NCBI GenBank assembly: GCA_965644295.1
Contig: CBFFRP010000150.1
Location: forward strand, 62,001 to 126,000
Origin: Paraphysomonas bandaiensis
Lineage: Eukaryota; Chrysophyceae
Reading direction: 5' to 3'
Length of the DNA stretch: 64,000 bases
Positions 23,648-36,300 of the stretch are shown here, in pieces (position 1 is the stretch's first letter; the number at the start of each line of letters is the position of its first letter). The translations under genes and the position numbers were made by a program. A model generated the notes under the pieces. It was given only the letters and a program-made list of their open reading frames with translations, was not told the DNA's origin and did not search any database.

Positions 23648-24814
23648 ATGCAAGGACCTATATTCGAAAGCATGATGCATAAGATTGATATTGTCACTGA
23701 TGAGGATATCAATGTCGCGACTAGCACTGAATCTTGGTCAAGTGGTGAAGATGGATTAGATCAAGAATTAGATGACATTGATTATCCCAGAGGGTCTTCT
23801 AATGGAAGATTTGATTTATTTCAAGACATGGGATTCTCCGTTATGGATAACTTCATGCCCTCTGGTGATACTGGATCCAATAATGAGCTACGTGCCTGCT
23901 TCAGTATATCCATTCCCTGTGATTCTAAAATGAATGGACTTGCGAACCCTATCCCAAGTAAGCCCTGTCAAGTTTCCGATAAAGCCTCCGTGGAGGATGG
24001 TTCTATCACGAAACACTTGCCTGCAATTGGCGAATTACGCACATTGCAGGCCCCGACTACACCTACAGCTACTATTCCTCAATATATGAAGGTCAAAGTA
24101 GAGCAACCCTCCACGAAATCCACTTCAGATTCTCTTCATCCAAAGCATGTGTACAAAACTGTGTCCGGTACGTACCGTGTTCAGATGAGTCGGGGTTGCA
24201 AGTCCAATCCTAACAAGAAGTTTAGTCGCAATGCACGCATGGAGGAGGATGCACTTTGGCTATGTGAGTGTGCGCTTGTTCTGATTGACCAACCAGGGTC
24301 GTTTAAAGATATGCTGCGGAACAGTAACTACCACTACTTGGTCCAGAATCAAATGGTTAGTTGCCCGGAGGACTTTATTCAGAAGCTTGTCGACAATATG
24401 TCTGACCTGAGTGCCCGTAGCCTTCTATCTTCTGATGAGTCTAGTAGGCTTAAACCCCTTCTCCAGGCACTAGTGTCCAGTGTAGGAATGGCAGCATCTA
24501 GCTCTCTGCTACCAATGGACCGATCTAGCTTTTCTATTACTGCGGTGTACTATGACGACAACAAGAATGAGAAGGATAGCCTGTCGCATTCCTTCCTTAA
24601 TTCTTTCTGCCCCCGAAAGACCACTAAGCGTAGGGTGGATCCACCTCGTTCTCCATGTAAGGAGTGGCAAGATATTATCGACTGTACTCAGTCAAAACGT
24701 CGTAGAATGGCTCCTGAATCACCTTTGACTGGAAATAAATGTGGTTCTCCTGTCCACCAAACGTCCCCTCAGTATGTGGTCTGTGGACCGGACTCTAGAC
24801 CTTTGGTACAGTGA
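23648..24814 (+). CDS. Putative nuclear/regulatory protein, single exon, unrecognised family
   Basis: An intronless frame of 388 residues. The N-terminal ~150 residues are acidic and Ser/Thr/Pro-rich, as in activation regions. A compact central block follows, 'HVYKTVSGTYRVQMSRG', then 'KKFSRNARMEEDALWLCECAL' and a helical stretch ('SFKDMLRNSNYHYLVQ'). This block looks like a conserved domain; it may be a small beta-rich DNA-binding fold (AP2-like elements come to mind), but I cannot confirm that. Basic clusters 'PRKTTKRRVDPPR' and 'QSKRRRMAPE' near the C-terminus resemble nuclear localisation signals. No catalytic motif is visible. A nuclear regulator is inferred from composition and signals, not established. 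It is head-to-head with the PX kinase. Confidence 0.65.
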   Translation: MQGPIFESMMHKIDIVTDEDINVATSTESWSSGEDGLDQELDDIDYPRGSSNGRFDLFQDMGFSVMDNFMPSGDTGSNNELRACFSISIPCDSKMNGLANPIPSKPCQVSDKASVEDGSITKHLPAIGELRTLQAPTTPTATIPQYMKVKVEQPSTKSTSDSLHPKHVYKTVSGTYRVQMSRGCKSNPNKKFSRNARMEEDALWLCECALVLIDQPGSFKDMLRNSNYHYLVQNQMVSCPEDFIQKLVDNMSDLSARSLLSSDESSRLKPLLQALVSSVGMAASSSLLPMDRSSFSITAVYYDDNKNEKDSLSHSFLNSFCPRKTTKRRVDPPRSPCKEWQDIIDCTQSKRRRMAPESPLTGNKCGSPVHQTSPQYVVCGPDSRPLVQ

Positions 24815-25349
24815 CTTTTGTTTGGACAGAGAAGTTTTTTATTATTACTACATACCTGTTTTTTGATGTAATTCGCTTGTGGTAGTTATTCTACCGACCG
24901 TTGTGTGCTTGTTTTTTACTGTTTCCTAGTTCGCTAGATATTATTTACATACATTGGCTTTCTTGATTTATGAATGCGGTCTAAATCTATTTGCTGTTAA
25001 AGTTATGCGTTTTTTATATTAGGGATATATGTAGAGAGTTATCTCTCATACAGACTATACCTACTGCGAAGTAAATTTAATAAGAAGTTTTATGCAAGGC
25101 TTGTTGAATGCTATAGTTAACGTGATCACCATGACTTCCGCAGTTGTAAAGTCACATATAGATGTGAAGCACTGATGTAGATTTATTCAACATTAGCACA
25201 GTTTGAAAAACGAAAATAGAACTGAATTATGTGAAAATGGTAATAAGAAGTCAAATTACTATGTGAAACAGAAGTATCATGATTCTAGATATAGAAGTAT
25301 ATCAGTGGTTGCTATCAGGATGATTTTTTTGCGTAATGACACGACTGTG
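24815..25349. other. Intergenic region
   Basis: AT-rich 3' flank of the preceding gene; no feature recognised before the repeat copy that begins at 25350. Confidence 0.4.
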
Positions 25350-25824
25350 CCCTCAACAAAGTCGGACTCGCACCATTACGTGGTGTTCCGTGGGATAAGT
25401 AATGGAGATATTTCTCAGGGAAACTCACGTGAGCCGCATATATAGTCAGCATATTAATAGGCTAATGCATGTGTGGTACAAGGGACACTAACTACTGTCA
25501 CTTGTGTAGACGTATAGACGTCATGCCCTGACGAATAAGCAGGCACCCGAGAATGAGCCCACCTCAAGGGCATCAGGCGTATTGAGCTGTCTACTGAAGT
25601 CAAGCATCCGGGCTGCTCACCTTAAGGACTCAAAAATCCCGAAGTCCGGAGATATCAGGCATATCACCATTCTGCTTGCTCACTGCATTTGGTGCTAGAA
25701 CGAAAGTGGTTGCACCTTGGAGCTTGAGGTGACTCACAAGCAGCGTTCTTAGCGTAAATAGTGGAATATCAGAGTTGTTAACTCTTACACGCCTATTGCT
25801 AATAATCATACATTCACTACTACG
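25350..25824 (+). repeat. Dispersed ~475-bp repeat, most complete copy
   Basis: Begins CCCTCAACAAAGTCGGACTC and ends near CATTCACTACTACG. Conserved landmarks in order are a GTGTGGTACAAGGGACACTA block, TGTGTAGACGT, repeated CCACCTCAAGGGCATC/CATCCGGG words, CACCTTAAGGACTCAAAAAT, and a hairpin starting CGAAAGTGGTTGCACC at 25701. Related copies lie at 41245-41579 (minus), 41784-42546 (interrupted), 43250-43720, 50562-50672, 50755-51000 (minus), 51571-52185 and 61618-62073. No poly-A tail, terminal inverted repeat or convincing coding frame is shared by the copies, so class (SINE-like or non-autonomous DNA element) is undetermined. Confidence 0.85.
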
Positions 25825-27510
25825 TAGCTGTATGCAATAATTGTAATCAATCTAGTCTGACGACTTAATATTTCTTTAACGATCTAATGCATAAAAGTCA
25901 ATATTAAAGGTTTAGTTACTACGGAGTAAGGCATTTTAAAGATTTTATGGTCTTGTGCTTACTCTATTCGTCTATATCATCTTTGGATTGTGCCACCACT
26001 CTGACTAATAGGCTGATGAAGTTAATGAGAAGCTGCAACAAGTTAAATTTTTTACTTATAGTACCTTAACCTTAAACACCATAAGAGCATTAATTGACTT
26101 TCAATATATTAGTTTCAAATATATCATGGTTTAGTAGAGAAATAAATAGAAAACATTATCATTTGCTGAAGGCGTACCCTAGTTTTGTGCTAGTGTTGAT
26201 TGAACTAGGCCATGAGAATATCTTTATTAAAACCCCGTCATAAGAAAAGTGCGAAGCAAGCTCCGATCTTCACATACTTGTGTGGCCCATACATAGTTAC
26301 ACATTCTGGTGGGAGGAGGGGGATCAATGCCTTTGTAGGCCTTAGCAATAGGCGCATGGATCATGCGTAACTATGACAAACCCTGTGATGTGAGGGCAAA
26401 AGTGGCCTTGGTATATATATAATCTGCGCAAGTTACGTACATATATAGGTATTGCATCGCTATAACAAGTCTTCGTGAACGCGAACACGGGTGGGACGGT
26501 AGGGTGGCTCCGGTGAAATCTTAAGGGCCGACCAATATATATATATATTGGTGAGCTGGCCCACAAGATTCTGAGTACCTTTCATTAGATATCATATTGT
26601 TGTACGTGTGGTGTATTGGCGAGCCTACAGTATGGCCACATTGTGTGAATGGGGCAAGCATGAAAAATTGTACAATCATATGAAAATACCATAGACACCA
26701 CGACAAAAGTTCCTGTATTATGTTTCAGCGGCAGGTGGGACAAGAAGAAATTGAATTGATACAGGAAAATTCCTCTTGTAAATAGAAGCTCTCCTCGCTA
26801 TAGTGGAATGACACCAACTGAAGTAGAAGCTATTTTATCACTGAGATGAATAGTCAGTCGGCTATATGTTCTAGCATCCTTGATATCTTGATGATATATA
26901 CCTTAAGAATTGAATGCATAGATATCATATGACTTGATGTGTGTCTGCCATCCAAAGTCAATATAAGTCATCGCCTTCACAGTATAACAGAAAGATAAAT
27001 ACAATGTGTCTACCCTCATCAATATCCAGATCACGTAAAGGAGATTAATCTGTCAGTGGGCCATCAGTAACATGCTCTACTTTGCTATTGCATCTCCGAA
27101 GAAGTGCTGTGCCTATATATAGGCAGCTACGTACTCCACTGCTGTGTGCTGGCACGACAAACAGCAAAAAAAGGGGTAAACAAAACTTGTTGAATAACTT
27201 TCAAACTGAAAAATTATGTGTCCCTAGAAGATCTCTGCGTCACACTTTGCCAGCTTCAATAACCCAAATTCAACACCGACCATAATGTGTGTATAGGAAT
27301 ATGAAGTGTAGTTTGAAGTTGCTTGTGCAGCAGAATGGCGTATTGATGAAGTAAGTGAATTTAATATATAAATCTATTGGATTGATACTTGATGATATCC
27401 TACTCGTACTGTAACAATACAATCCATTGATACTTATACTTCATACAGCAGTGTGTTATTGACGTACTACAATACAATCCGGTTGAATTCATATATATAT
27501 ATATATTTCA
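25825..27510. other. Intergenic region, no gene recognised
   Basis: About 1.7 kb, AT-rich. Short open frames (26342-26566 minus, 27082-27285 plus) lack domain content. A perfect TA-rich palindrome (CCAATATATATATATATTGG, 26531-26550) is present. No tRNA found by eye. Confidence 0.4.
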
Positions 27511-29845
27511 ATGAGAAAATCAACATCTGTAGATATGTTATTAACAGACTCTATGCGTGAAGCAGCACATGCAGCATCAATAGAAGATGGTTTAACAAAA
27601 TCAAATGATTATACTGATCATATATCAACAAAACAAACAATACGTAGAGGCAAATGGAGTCCAGAAGAAGAAGCATATGCTAATCGTTTAATTGAAGAGT
27701 TTAAATCAGGATTATTACCTATAGCTGATGGTGTAACATTACGAACATTTTTATCAAAAGTATTACATTGTGATCCTATGAGAATATCAAAGAAATTTGT
27801 AGGGAATAATTGTATTGGAAAGGTATGATATGACTTGTATGATATATAGATGTATGTATATATTGTCATAGATATGTATATATTATATAGATATATATGT
27901 ATATATGTTCTTTCGAATGATTGTAATAGAATGCGTATATAGCAAGTATATCGACAACGACACTGTGATATGAATCAAATTTCTGAAGAAGTATTGGAAA
28001 GAAATCGGCTAGAGCTGAGGGAGTTGGAGAGAATGTATCTAGAGCGTTCGAAGCAGGTCCCACGTTCGAAAGCTTCGAAATGTACGAAATTAATGATTAT
28101 TGGCTGAGTTATGTGTGATGTTCATTATTAGCAACGAAGGACAATTCCAAGACTGTAGCAAGTAAAAACGAGTTATCTGACCGCCCTGCTCAAAACAATC
28201 AACTTCATGCCCGTGACCCACTCAGCTATTGTTTCGGGATGCAAGAGATCCCTTCAAAGCAGGGGTACGGAAAAATGCCCCCACCATACTGTCCATCACC
28301 ACAGTGGTTGCCCCCTGATACTCTTCAGGATAATGCTTCTCATTGGAATGGTTCCTATGCACACATGCCCCCAAGACCTCACTTTGGACATCCATATGGG
28401 GGGGGCGTGAGAGCACAGTATGGACAGCCTCCTTCTGGTCCACCAAGTCACTTTGGCAATGATTATATGATTCACCTTCCCCAACCACACGACCTGCCAT
28501 GGATTAACCGATTGCATGATAATCAGCATCATCAAATGGCTGCAAGTGAGAATAGTGTGCGCGGTGTTAGGGGGGCGGAACCCTTCGCATCTTTTCCTAA
28601 ACCTCTCCACCAGCAAACCAGTAGAATGAATCGACAGTTTTACCCGCAAGAGCAACAATGCCAATCAAATGTGCCTCCAATGTATAATTCTATTAGTGGT
28701 GTAGGAGATATCAGTAAAGAGAAAAGGGATGAAGGGTCAAGGTCTGGCAGTGTTCCTCATGTCTTTCCGAGCTATAAGTCTCAACAGTCCTTTGGTCAGC
28801 TCACTGCCTCAGACATCGATCTCTTTGACATGACCCCCGATATGCTCAGATCATCATCATCATCATCTTTGGACATACTTGGAACTGTGGCAGAGTTGAC
28901 GCTCCCCTCGGGAAGAAGTATAGAGAGTCTGCGCGCATGTGGACAGGATACGGCTCTTAGTCCAATGTCATTCCGTGAATGGTGTAGGAATATGGAAAAG
29001 GAACAGTTCTCACAACCAAGTGGTGGAAGTTCTTTTGTAAGCGAGAATAATTCAACCCCGAATATTCAGTCGTCTGGATCTACTTCTGTCTTCAGTATCC
29101 CTTCAAGTGTTAATAGCGGACCAGATATCACTCAACTCCGTAAAGTTGCATCGGCTGCCAAGATGAAAAAAGAAAATGCTCAAGTCTACCAGTCTACAAT
29201 GAGTGAAAAAGGTAGGGTAAAGGAAGAGAAGGTGCCACCCGCTGGACTTCACTCATCACCGACCGTTGCAGAGTCACGGGCATCCTCCATTAACAGCTTC
29301 ATGTGAGTACATGATGCATGGTAGTAAAATGTATTTCGAAGTGCTTGTGTGTAGTGTATCCTGTACCATTTACAACTTGTGTGCATCTTCTGCTTCTAAT
29401 ATGAAAAAATAGGAGGCTTATGGATATGGGTTCTGTTCCACGACCTGATCCCAAGTCCCTCATATCAAGCACCGGCATTTATTCTGCCTCCAACCCTCCT
29501 TCCCAGGAGGTCAGTTGTCCAGAAACATCAAATTCTTTGTCCTCCAACAACGAAACATTTGAGACAAAGTTTAGAGAGCACAATTCTGTTGAAATAAGTC
29601 AGTATATCGGGAAGAAATCACCCGCAACACCTGCGGAAGCTGAGTCCTCAGTTTCCCCCTCACCTCCGCGGCGAAAGGTTGATGAAAGAATGGCCAGAAA
29701 GGAAGCACCAATGATGATGAATCTACTGAACAGTCATTGTTTGAATTCGCCCTCCGCCTGCGGTACCAAGAAACGAAAATTAGACGTACTAGAAAATGTT
29801 GAGGACGCTGCAGTCGCTGCTCCGAGGCCATTCACATGCATGTAA
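27511..29845 (+). CDS. Myb/SANT-like domain regulator of the stramenopile type
   Basis: Four exons (27511-27822, 27943-28081, 28132-29302, 29413-29845), in phase, 684 residues. Near residue 45 begins a conserved block: 'RRGKWSPEEEAYANRLIEEF', a Gly/Leu turn, 'TLRTFLSKVLHCDPMRISKK', then 'IGK' joined across intron 1 to 'QVYRQR'. I recall this block (RGKWT-EEE, CDPMRI-KKF, IGK-VF) from many diatom and oomycete proteins, where it is treated as Myb/SANT-like; that memory is the main reason for suggesting a stramenopile. The rest is low complexity: Pro/His/Gln-rich (residues ~165-300), Ser-rich, with late basic clusters (PRRKVDERMARKE, 'TKKRKLD') that could be nuclear localisation signals. DNA binding is inferred. 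Exon 1 is strongly A/T-biased in codon use compared with exons 3-4. Confidence 0.8.
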
Positions 29846-30204
29846 TTTTCGATATTAATACCGATTATGATGATATTTCGTGTATTCTTGCTATTACACT
29901 TTGATATTATAGCATGTAGTTTTTCCTGTACGTTATCATCAATATGGAAGATATATATAGATGATTAATTTTATGACTGTACTGGCATGTACGTAACTGC
30001 TATATGCTATATATAATTTTTTACGAGAGTCAGTTACGATTGATCAGAACATGCTTGCTTTTACTGCACTTCTGTTATTTGTAATCAAGCAAATTGGCCG
30101 ACGTGCAACAAATCAACTCAGCAAGCAGTAATGAATGATGTCGAAATTGGGAATAGCTCATAGTACGCTGAGATCAAATAGGCTTCAAGTAGTAGTAACT
30201 CCAA

Positions 30205-31690
30205 TATAGTTATATCCCCATTTTGTCTCTAAAAAAGCTTTTTTTTACTTGATTTTGTCTCAACAGGGCGCTCATATCAGTACCGGGCAAATATAGAAAT
30301 TCAACTTCAATATTCGGTTCAACAGAAGCCCACTTCTATCCTAAGTCCTAAGTATGATAATGACAATCGTATGTATGTGATTTCATTATAGTACACAATT
30401 ATAGAGAAACCACAATCATGAGCCAAATATCAAGAGCAGATCATCTAACTCCAAGTTATATTCCATCCTTGGACTGCTGTATAAGATCACAACGATGTCA
30501 GTGCAAGTGATCTGTCTTCATATCCAGGACTTCGAAACAACTTCAAGAACATTACAGGAGAATTTAAGTACCATATCTGATGCTATATAGGTGGTTAGGA
30601 GTAGTGGCACCCAGTTCTTTCAGGGTTTGAGCCATATCGTGCTTCTTAGGGTATTGTGTGTCTCATATCATACACACATCATTCGATCAGGTGCACTTGC
30701 AGAGGTAAAGCCTGCTGTATATAAATGTGATGATGATGCTAATTAAGGCAATAAGAAGCCTCTCTTTCACCTTCAACTGTTCACATTTATCATCACACTT
30801 ACAGTATACATATCATTGATTTGAAACTATATGAGTTCTCTTTTTTGTGTTCTTAATGTTAATCAGGGAACATCCATTTTTTAATACAGCAAGCATGCTA
30901 CAAATAGCTATATTATAATCTAATATTAACTTTTCAACGTAATGAGGATAAGCTGCAATTAAACCTAGGGATAAGGAGTCTAAATTTTAAAACTCGGGCT
31001 TTTCGCCCTCGTTTCAGAATTTTGAGCGTCGGACGATATAGTTATATTTAACCACGGGCAATAAGGAGGCGATATCGTCCGGCGCTCGAAATTCTGAAAA
31101 GCCCGAGTTTTAAAGCTTAGAAAAGGGACGATACTCCTATACTCCTTATCCCTAACTTACACTCTCATCTCCATCTCGCCCTATTCACTCCTCACATAAC
31201 CCATGGCATAGGCCCGCCAGACACATTGCCCAAAGGTAGACTCCCCGATCCCCGACTAACCTCACTACAAGGGACGGTTGCACCATGGTGCTCGCAGCAA
31301 TGCACAAGCAGTCCCGAGTTCCGAGACGGCTGCCCGCCACTAGTAGTATATAGCAAGTCCAGTTATTAGTTAGTCTATAGATGTAAAACTAGTTTCTGTA
31401 CACGACCGTTCTCATGTAATAATCAGACATTCTTATATATACCTATATACTATATACTCCTTATCCCTAGGTTAACTCGTAGCTTATCCTCATGTTGTTG
31501 AAAACTTAATATTAGATTGTACAGCTATTAGTAGCTTGCTTGCTGTAATAAGAAAGACTTGGTTTTCTGATTAGCATTAAGAAAACTGAATGGTATGTAT
31601 ACTGGCTGTCTGGGTCTATATTGCTTTGCCCGGTGCTGATATAAGCTCCCTGTTGAGTCCAAATCAGGTCAAAAAAACGGGGATAATCCA
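30205..31690. repeat. Fold-back element with long terminal inverted repeats and a nested palindrome
   Basis: Two pairs of inverted arms are nested. Outer: 30211-30293 pairs with 31628-31687 (both contain CTCAACAGGG and ACCGGGCAAA, in opposite orientation). Next: 30849-30978 pairs with 31456-31590 (shared words include CCTAGGGATAAGGAGT, GAGGATAAGCT, TACAGCAAGC, TAATCAG). The left side carries about 550 bp (30294-30848) with no counterpart on the right. Inside sits a tighter hairpin: 30984-31040 against 31070-31113 (ACTCGGGCTTTT / AAAAGCCCGAGT and GGACGATAT / ATATCGTCC). No transposase frame is visible. Other DNA between 29846 and 31879 has no recognised gene. Confidence 0.8.
31271..31315 (+). 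ncRNA. Candidate structured hairpin, divergent relative of the one in the dispersed repeats
   Basis: GGGAC (31271-31275) can pair with GTCCC (31311-31315). Between them, GGTTGCACC, TGGTGCT and GCACAAGCAG match the hairpin of the dispersed repeat at conserved positions, while the outer stem sequence is entirely different (CGAAAG/CTTTCG in the repeats). The inner stem is GCA/TGC around a GCAA loop. Whether this is a functional RNA or just a mobile-element palindrome is open. Confidence 0.4.
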
Positions 31691-31879
31691 ATAATAATTG
31701 TCATGTAATGACAGAAGTGTTCAAAAGAAACGAGTCATGTGATGTATTGAAGAAACAAAACCCTAAATTATGTTTTGGGACATTGTGTAATAATATTAAT
31801 AATTATAATCCACATAAACAAACATGTATCATACACCGCCGCGATTTAGGGACAGCGAAAGACAGGATGTGTATCTAGA

Positions 31880-33376
<1,497 letters not shown>

Positions 33377-36300
33377 ATGAATAAAGAAGAATCATATTCT
33401 AATGAACTTCAAATAACAAAACATGATATTAAAGTATTAAAATCATATGCTAAAAAGACAACAATACAAAATAAATTATTAATACATACCTTAAATTCAA
33501 TACTTACATTAATATTACCACATAAACATATTAATCTTGATAATCTTGATGATAGTTCAGTTGCTGATATTCTCACATGTATAGAAATATATATAACAGA
33601 TTTAATATCAACAGAAACATTACATCAAAAATGTCAAGAGATGATATATACATTACAACAAGAGAACTCTACTCTTAAAGAGACATTACAAACTTCTAAT
33701 GGAAATAATAAAAAATTAGAAGAACTTGAGAGAGAGTTGGCATCTGTGAATGCTGTTATTGCTTCGAAAGATAGTGCTGATAGCGAGAAGCAGCGTCGCA
33801 TAGAAGAGCTTGAGAGTGAGTTGGCATCTGTGAATGCTGTTGTTGCATCGAAAGATAGTGCTGATAGCGAGAAGCAGCGTCGCATAGAAGAGCTTGAGAG
33901 TGAGTTGGCATCTGTGAATGCTGTTGTTGCATCGAATGATAGTGCTGATAGCGAGAAGCAGCGTCGCATAGAAGAGCTTGAGAGTGAGTTGGCATCTGTG
34001 AATGCTGTTGTTGCATCGAAAGATAGTGCTGATAGCGAGAAGCAGCGTCGCATAGAAGAGCTTGAGAGTGAGTTGGCATCTGTGAATGCTGTTGTTGCAT
34101 CAAAAGATAGTGCTGATAGCGATAAGCAGCGTCGCATAGAAGAGCTTGAGAGTGAGTTAGCATCTGTGAATGCTGCTGTTGCCAGTGCTGATAGCGAGAA
34201 GCAGCGTCGCATAGAAGAGCTTGAGAGTGAGTTGGTATCTGTGAATGCTGTTGTTGCATCGAAAGATAGTGCTGATAGCGAGAAGCAGCGTCGCATAGAA
34301 GAGCTTGAGAGTGAGTTGGCATCTGTGAATGCTGTTATTGCTTCGAAAGATAGTGCTGATAGCGAGAAGCAGCGTCGCATAGAAGAGCTTGAGAGTGAGT
34401 TGGTATCTGTGAATGCTGTTGTTGCATCGAAAGATAGTGCTGATAGCGAGAAGCAGCGTCGCATAGAAGAGCTTGAGAGTGAGTTAGCATCTGTGAATGC
34501 TGTTGTTGCATCGAAAGATAGTGCTGATAGCGATAAGCAGCGTCGCATAGAAGAGCTTGAGAGTGAGCTGGCATCTGTGAATGCTGTTGTTGCATCGAAA
34601 GATAGTGCTGATAGCGAGAAGCAGCGTCGCATAGAAGAGCTTGAGAGTGAGTTGGCATCTGTGAATGCTGTTATTGCTTCGAAAGATAGTGCTGATAGCG
34701 AGAAGCAGCGTCGCATAGAAGAGCTTGAGAGTGAGTTAGCATCTGTGAATGCTGTTGTTGCATCGAAAGATAGTGCTGATAGCGAGAAGCAGCGTCGCAT
34801 AGAAGAGCTTGAGAGTGAGTTGGCATCTGTGAATGCTGTTGTTGCATCGAAAGATAGTGCTGATAGCGAGAAGCAGCGTCGCATAGAAGAGCTTGAGAGT
34901 GAGTTGGCATCTGTGAATGCTGTTATTGCTTCGAAAGATAGTGCTGATAGCGAGAAGCAGCGTCGCATAGAAGAGCTTGAGAGTGAGTTAGCATCTGTGA
35001 ATGCTGTTGTTGCATCGAAAGATAGTGCTGATAGCGAGAAGCAGCGTCGCATAGAAGAGCTTGAGAGTGAGTTGGCATCTGTGAATGCTGTTGTTGCATC
35101 GAAAGATAGTGCTGATAGCGAGAAGCAGCGTCGCATAGAAGAGCTTGAGAGTGAGTTAGCATCTGTGAATGCTGCTGTTGCCAGTGCTGATAGCGAGAAG
35201 CAGCGTCGCATAGAAGAGCTTGAGAGTGAGTTGGCATCTGTGAATGCTGTTGTTGCATCGAAAGATAGTGCTGATAGCGAGAAGCAGCGTCGCATAGAAG
35301 AGCTTGAGAGTGAGTTAGCATCTGTGAATGCTGTTGTTGCATCGAAAGATAGTGCTGATAGCGAGAAGCAGCGTCGCATAGAAGAGCTTGAGAGTGAGTT
35401 GGCATCTGTGAATGCTGTTGTTGCATCAAAAGATAGTGCTGATAGCGATAAGCAGCGTCGCATAGAAGAGCTTGAGAGTGAGTTAGCATCTGTGAATGCT
35501 GCTGTTGCCAGTGCTGATAGCGAGAAGCAGCGTCGCATAGAAGAGCTTGAGAGTGAGTTGGTATCTGTGAATGCTGTTGTTGCATCGAAAGATAGTGCTG
35601 ATAGCGAGAAGCAGCGTCGCATAGAAGAGCTTGAGAGTGAGTTGGCATCTGTGAATGCTGTTATTGCTTCGAAAGATAGTGCTGATAGCGAGAAGCAGCG
35701 TCGCATAGAAGAGCTTGAGAGTGAGTTGGTATCTGTGAATGCTGTTGTTGCATCGAAAGATAGTGCTGATAGCGAGAAGCAGCGTCGCATAGAAGAGCTT
35801 GAGAGTGAGTTAGCATCTGTGAATGCTGTTGTTGCATCGAAAGATAGTGCTGATAGCGATAAGCAGCGTCGCATAGAAGAGCTTGAGAGTGAGTTGGCAT
35901 CTGTGAATGCTGTTATTGCTTCGAAAGATAGTGCTGATAGCGAGAAGCAGCGTCGCATAGAAGAGCTTGAGAGTGAGTTGGCATCTGTGAATGCTGTTAT
36001 TGCTTCGAAAGATAGTGCTGATAGCGAGAAGCAGCGTCGCATAGAAGAGCTTGAGAGTGAGTTAGCATCTGTGAATGCTGTTGTTGCATCGAAAGATAGT
36101 GCTGATAGCGAGAAGCAGCGTCGCATAGAAGAGCTTGAGAGTGAGTTGGTATCTGTGAATGCTGTTATTGCTTCGAAAGATAGTGCTGATAGCGAGAAGC
36201 AGCGTCGCATAGAAGAGCTTGAGAGTGAGTTAGCATCTGTGAATGCTGTTGTTGCATCGAAAGATAGTGCTGATAGCGAGAAGCAGCGTCGCATAGAAGA

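Noticed and set aside
25680-25710. GTGATAGAGCGAAAG-like word before the repeat hairpin resembling part of a hammerhead ribozyme core
   Set aside because: The CUGANGA element is not intact, no stems I-III form, and the word is not conserved among copies.
26521-26706. Small minus-strand frames around a TA palindrome (CCAATATATATATATATTGG)
   Set aside because: Low-complexity translation products with no support.
30205-31690. CRISPR-like or tandem-repeat array
   Set aside because: The repeats are inverted arms of a fold-back element, not regularly spaced direct repeats, and the DNA is eukaryotic.
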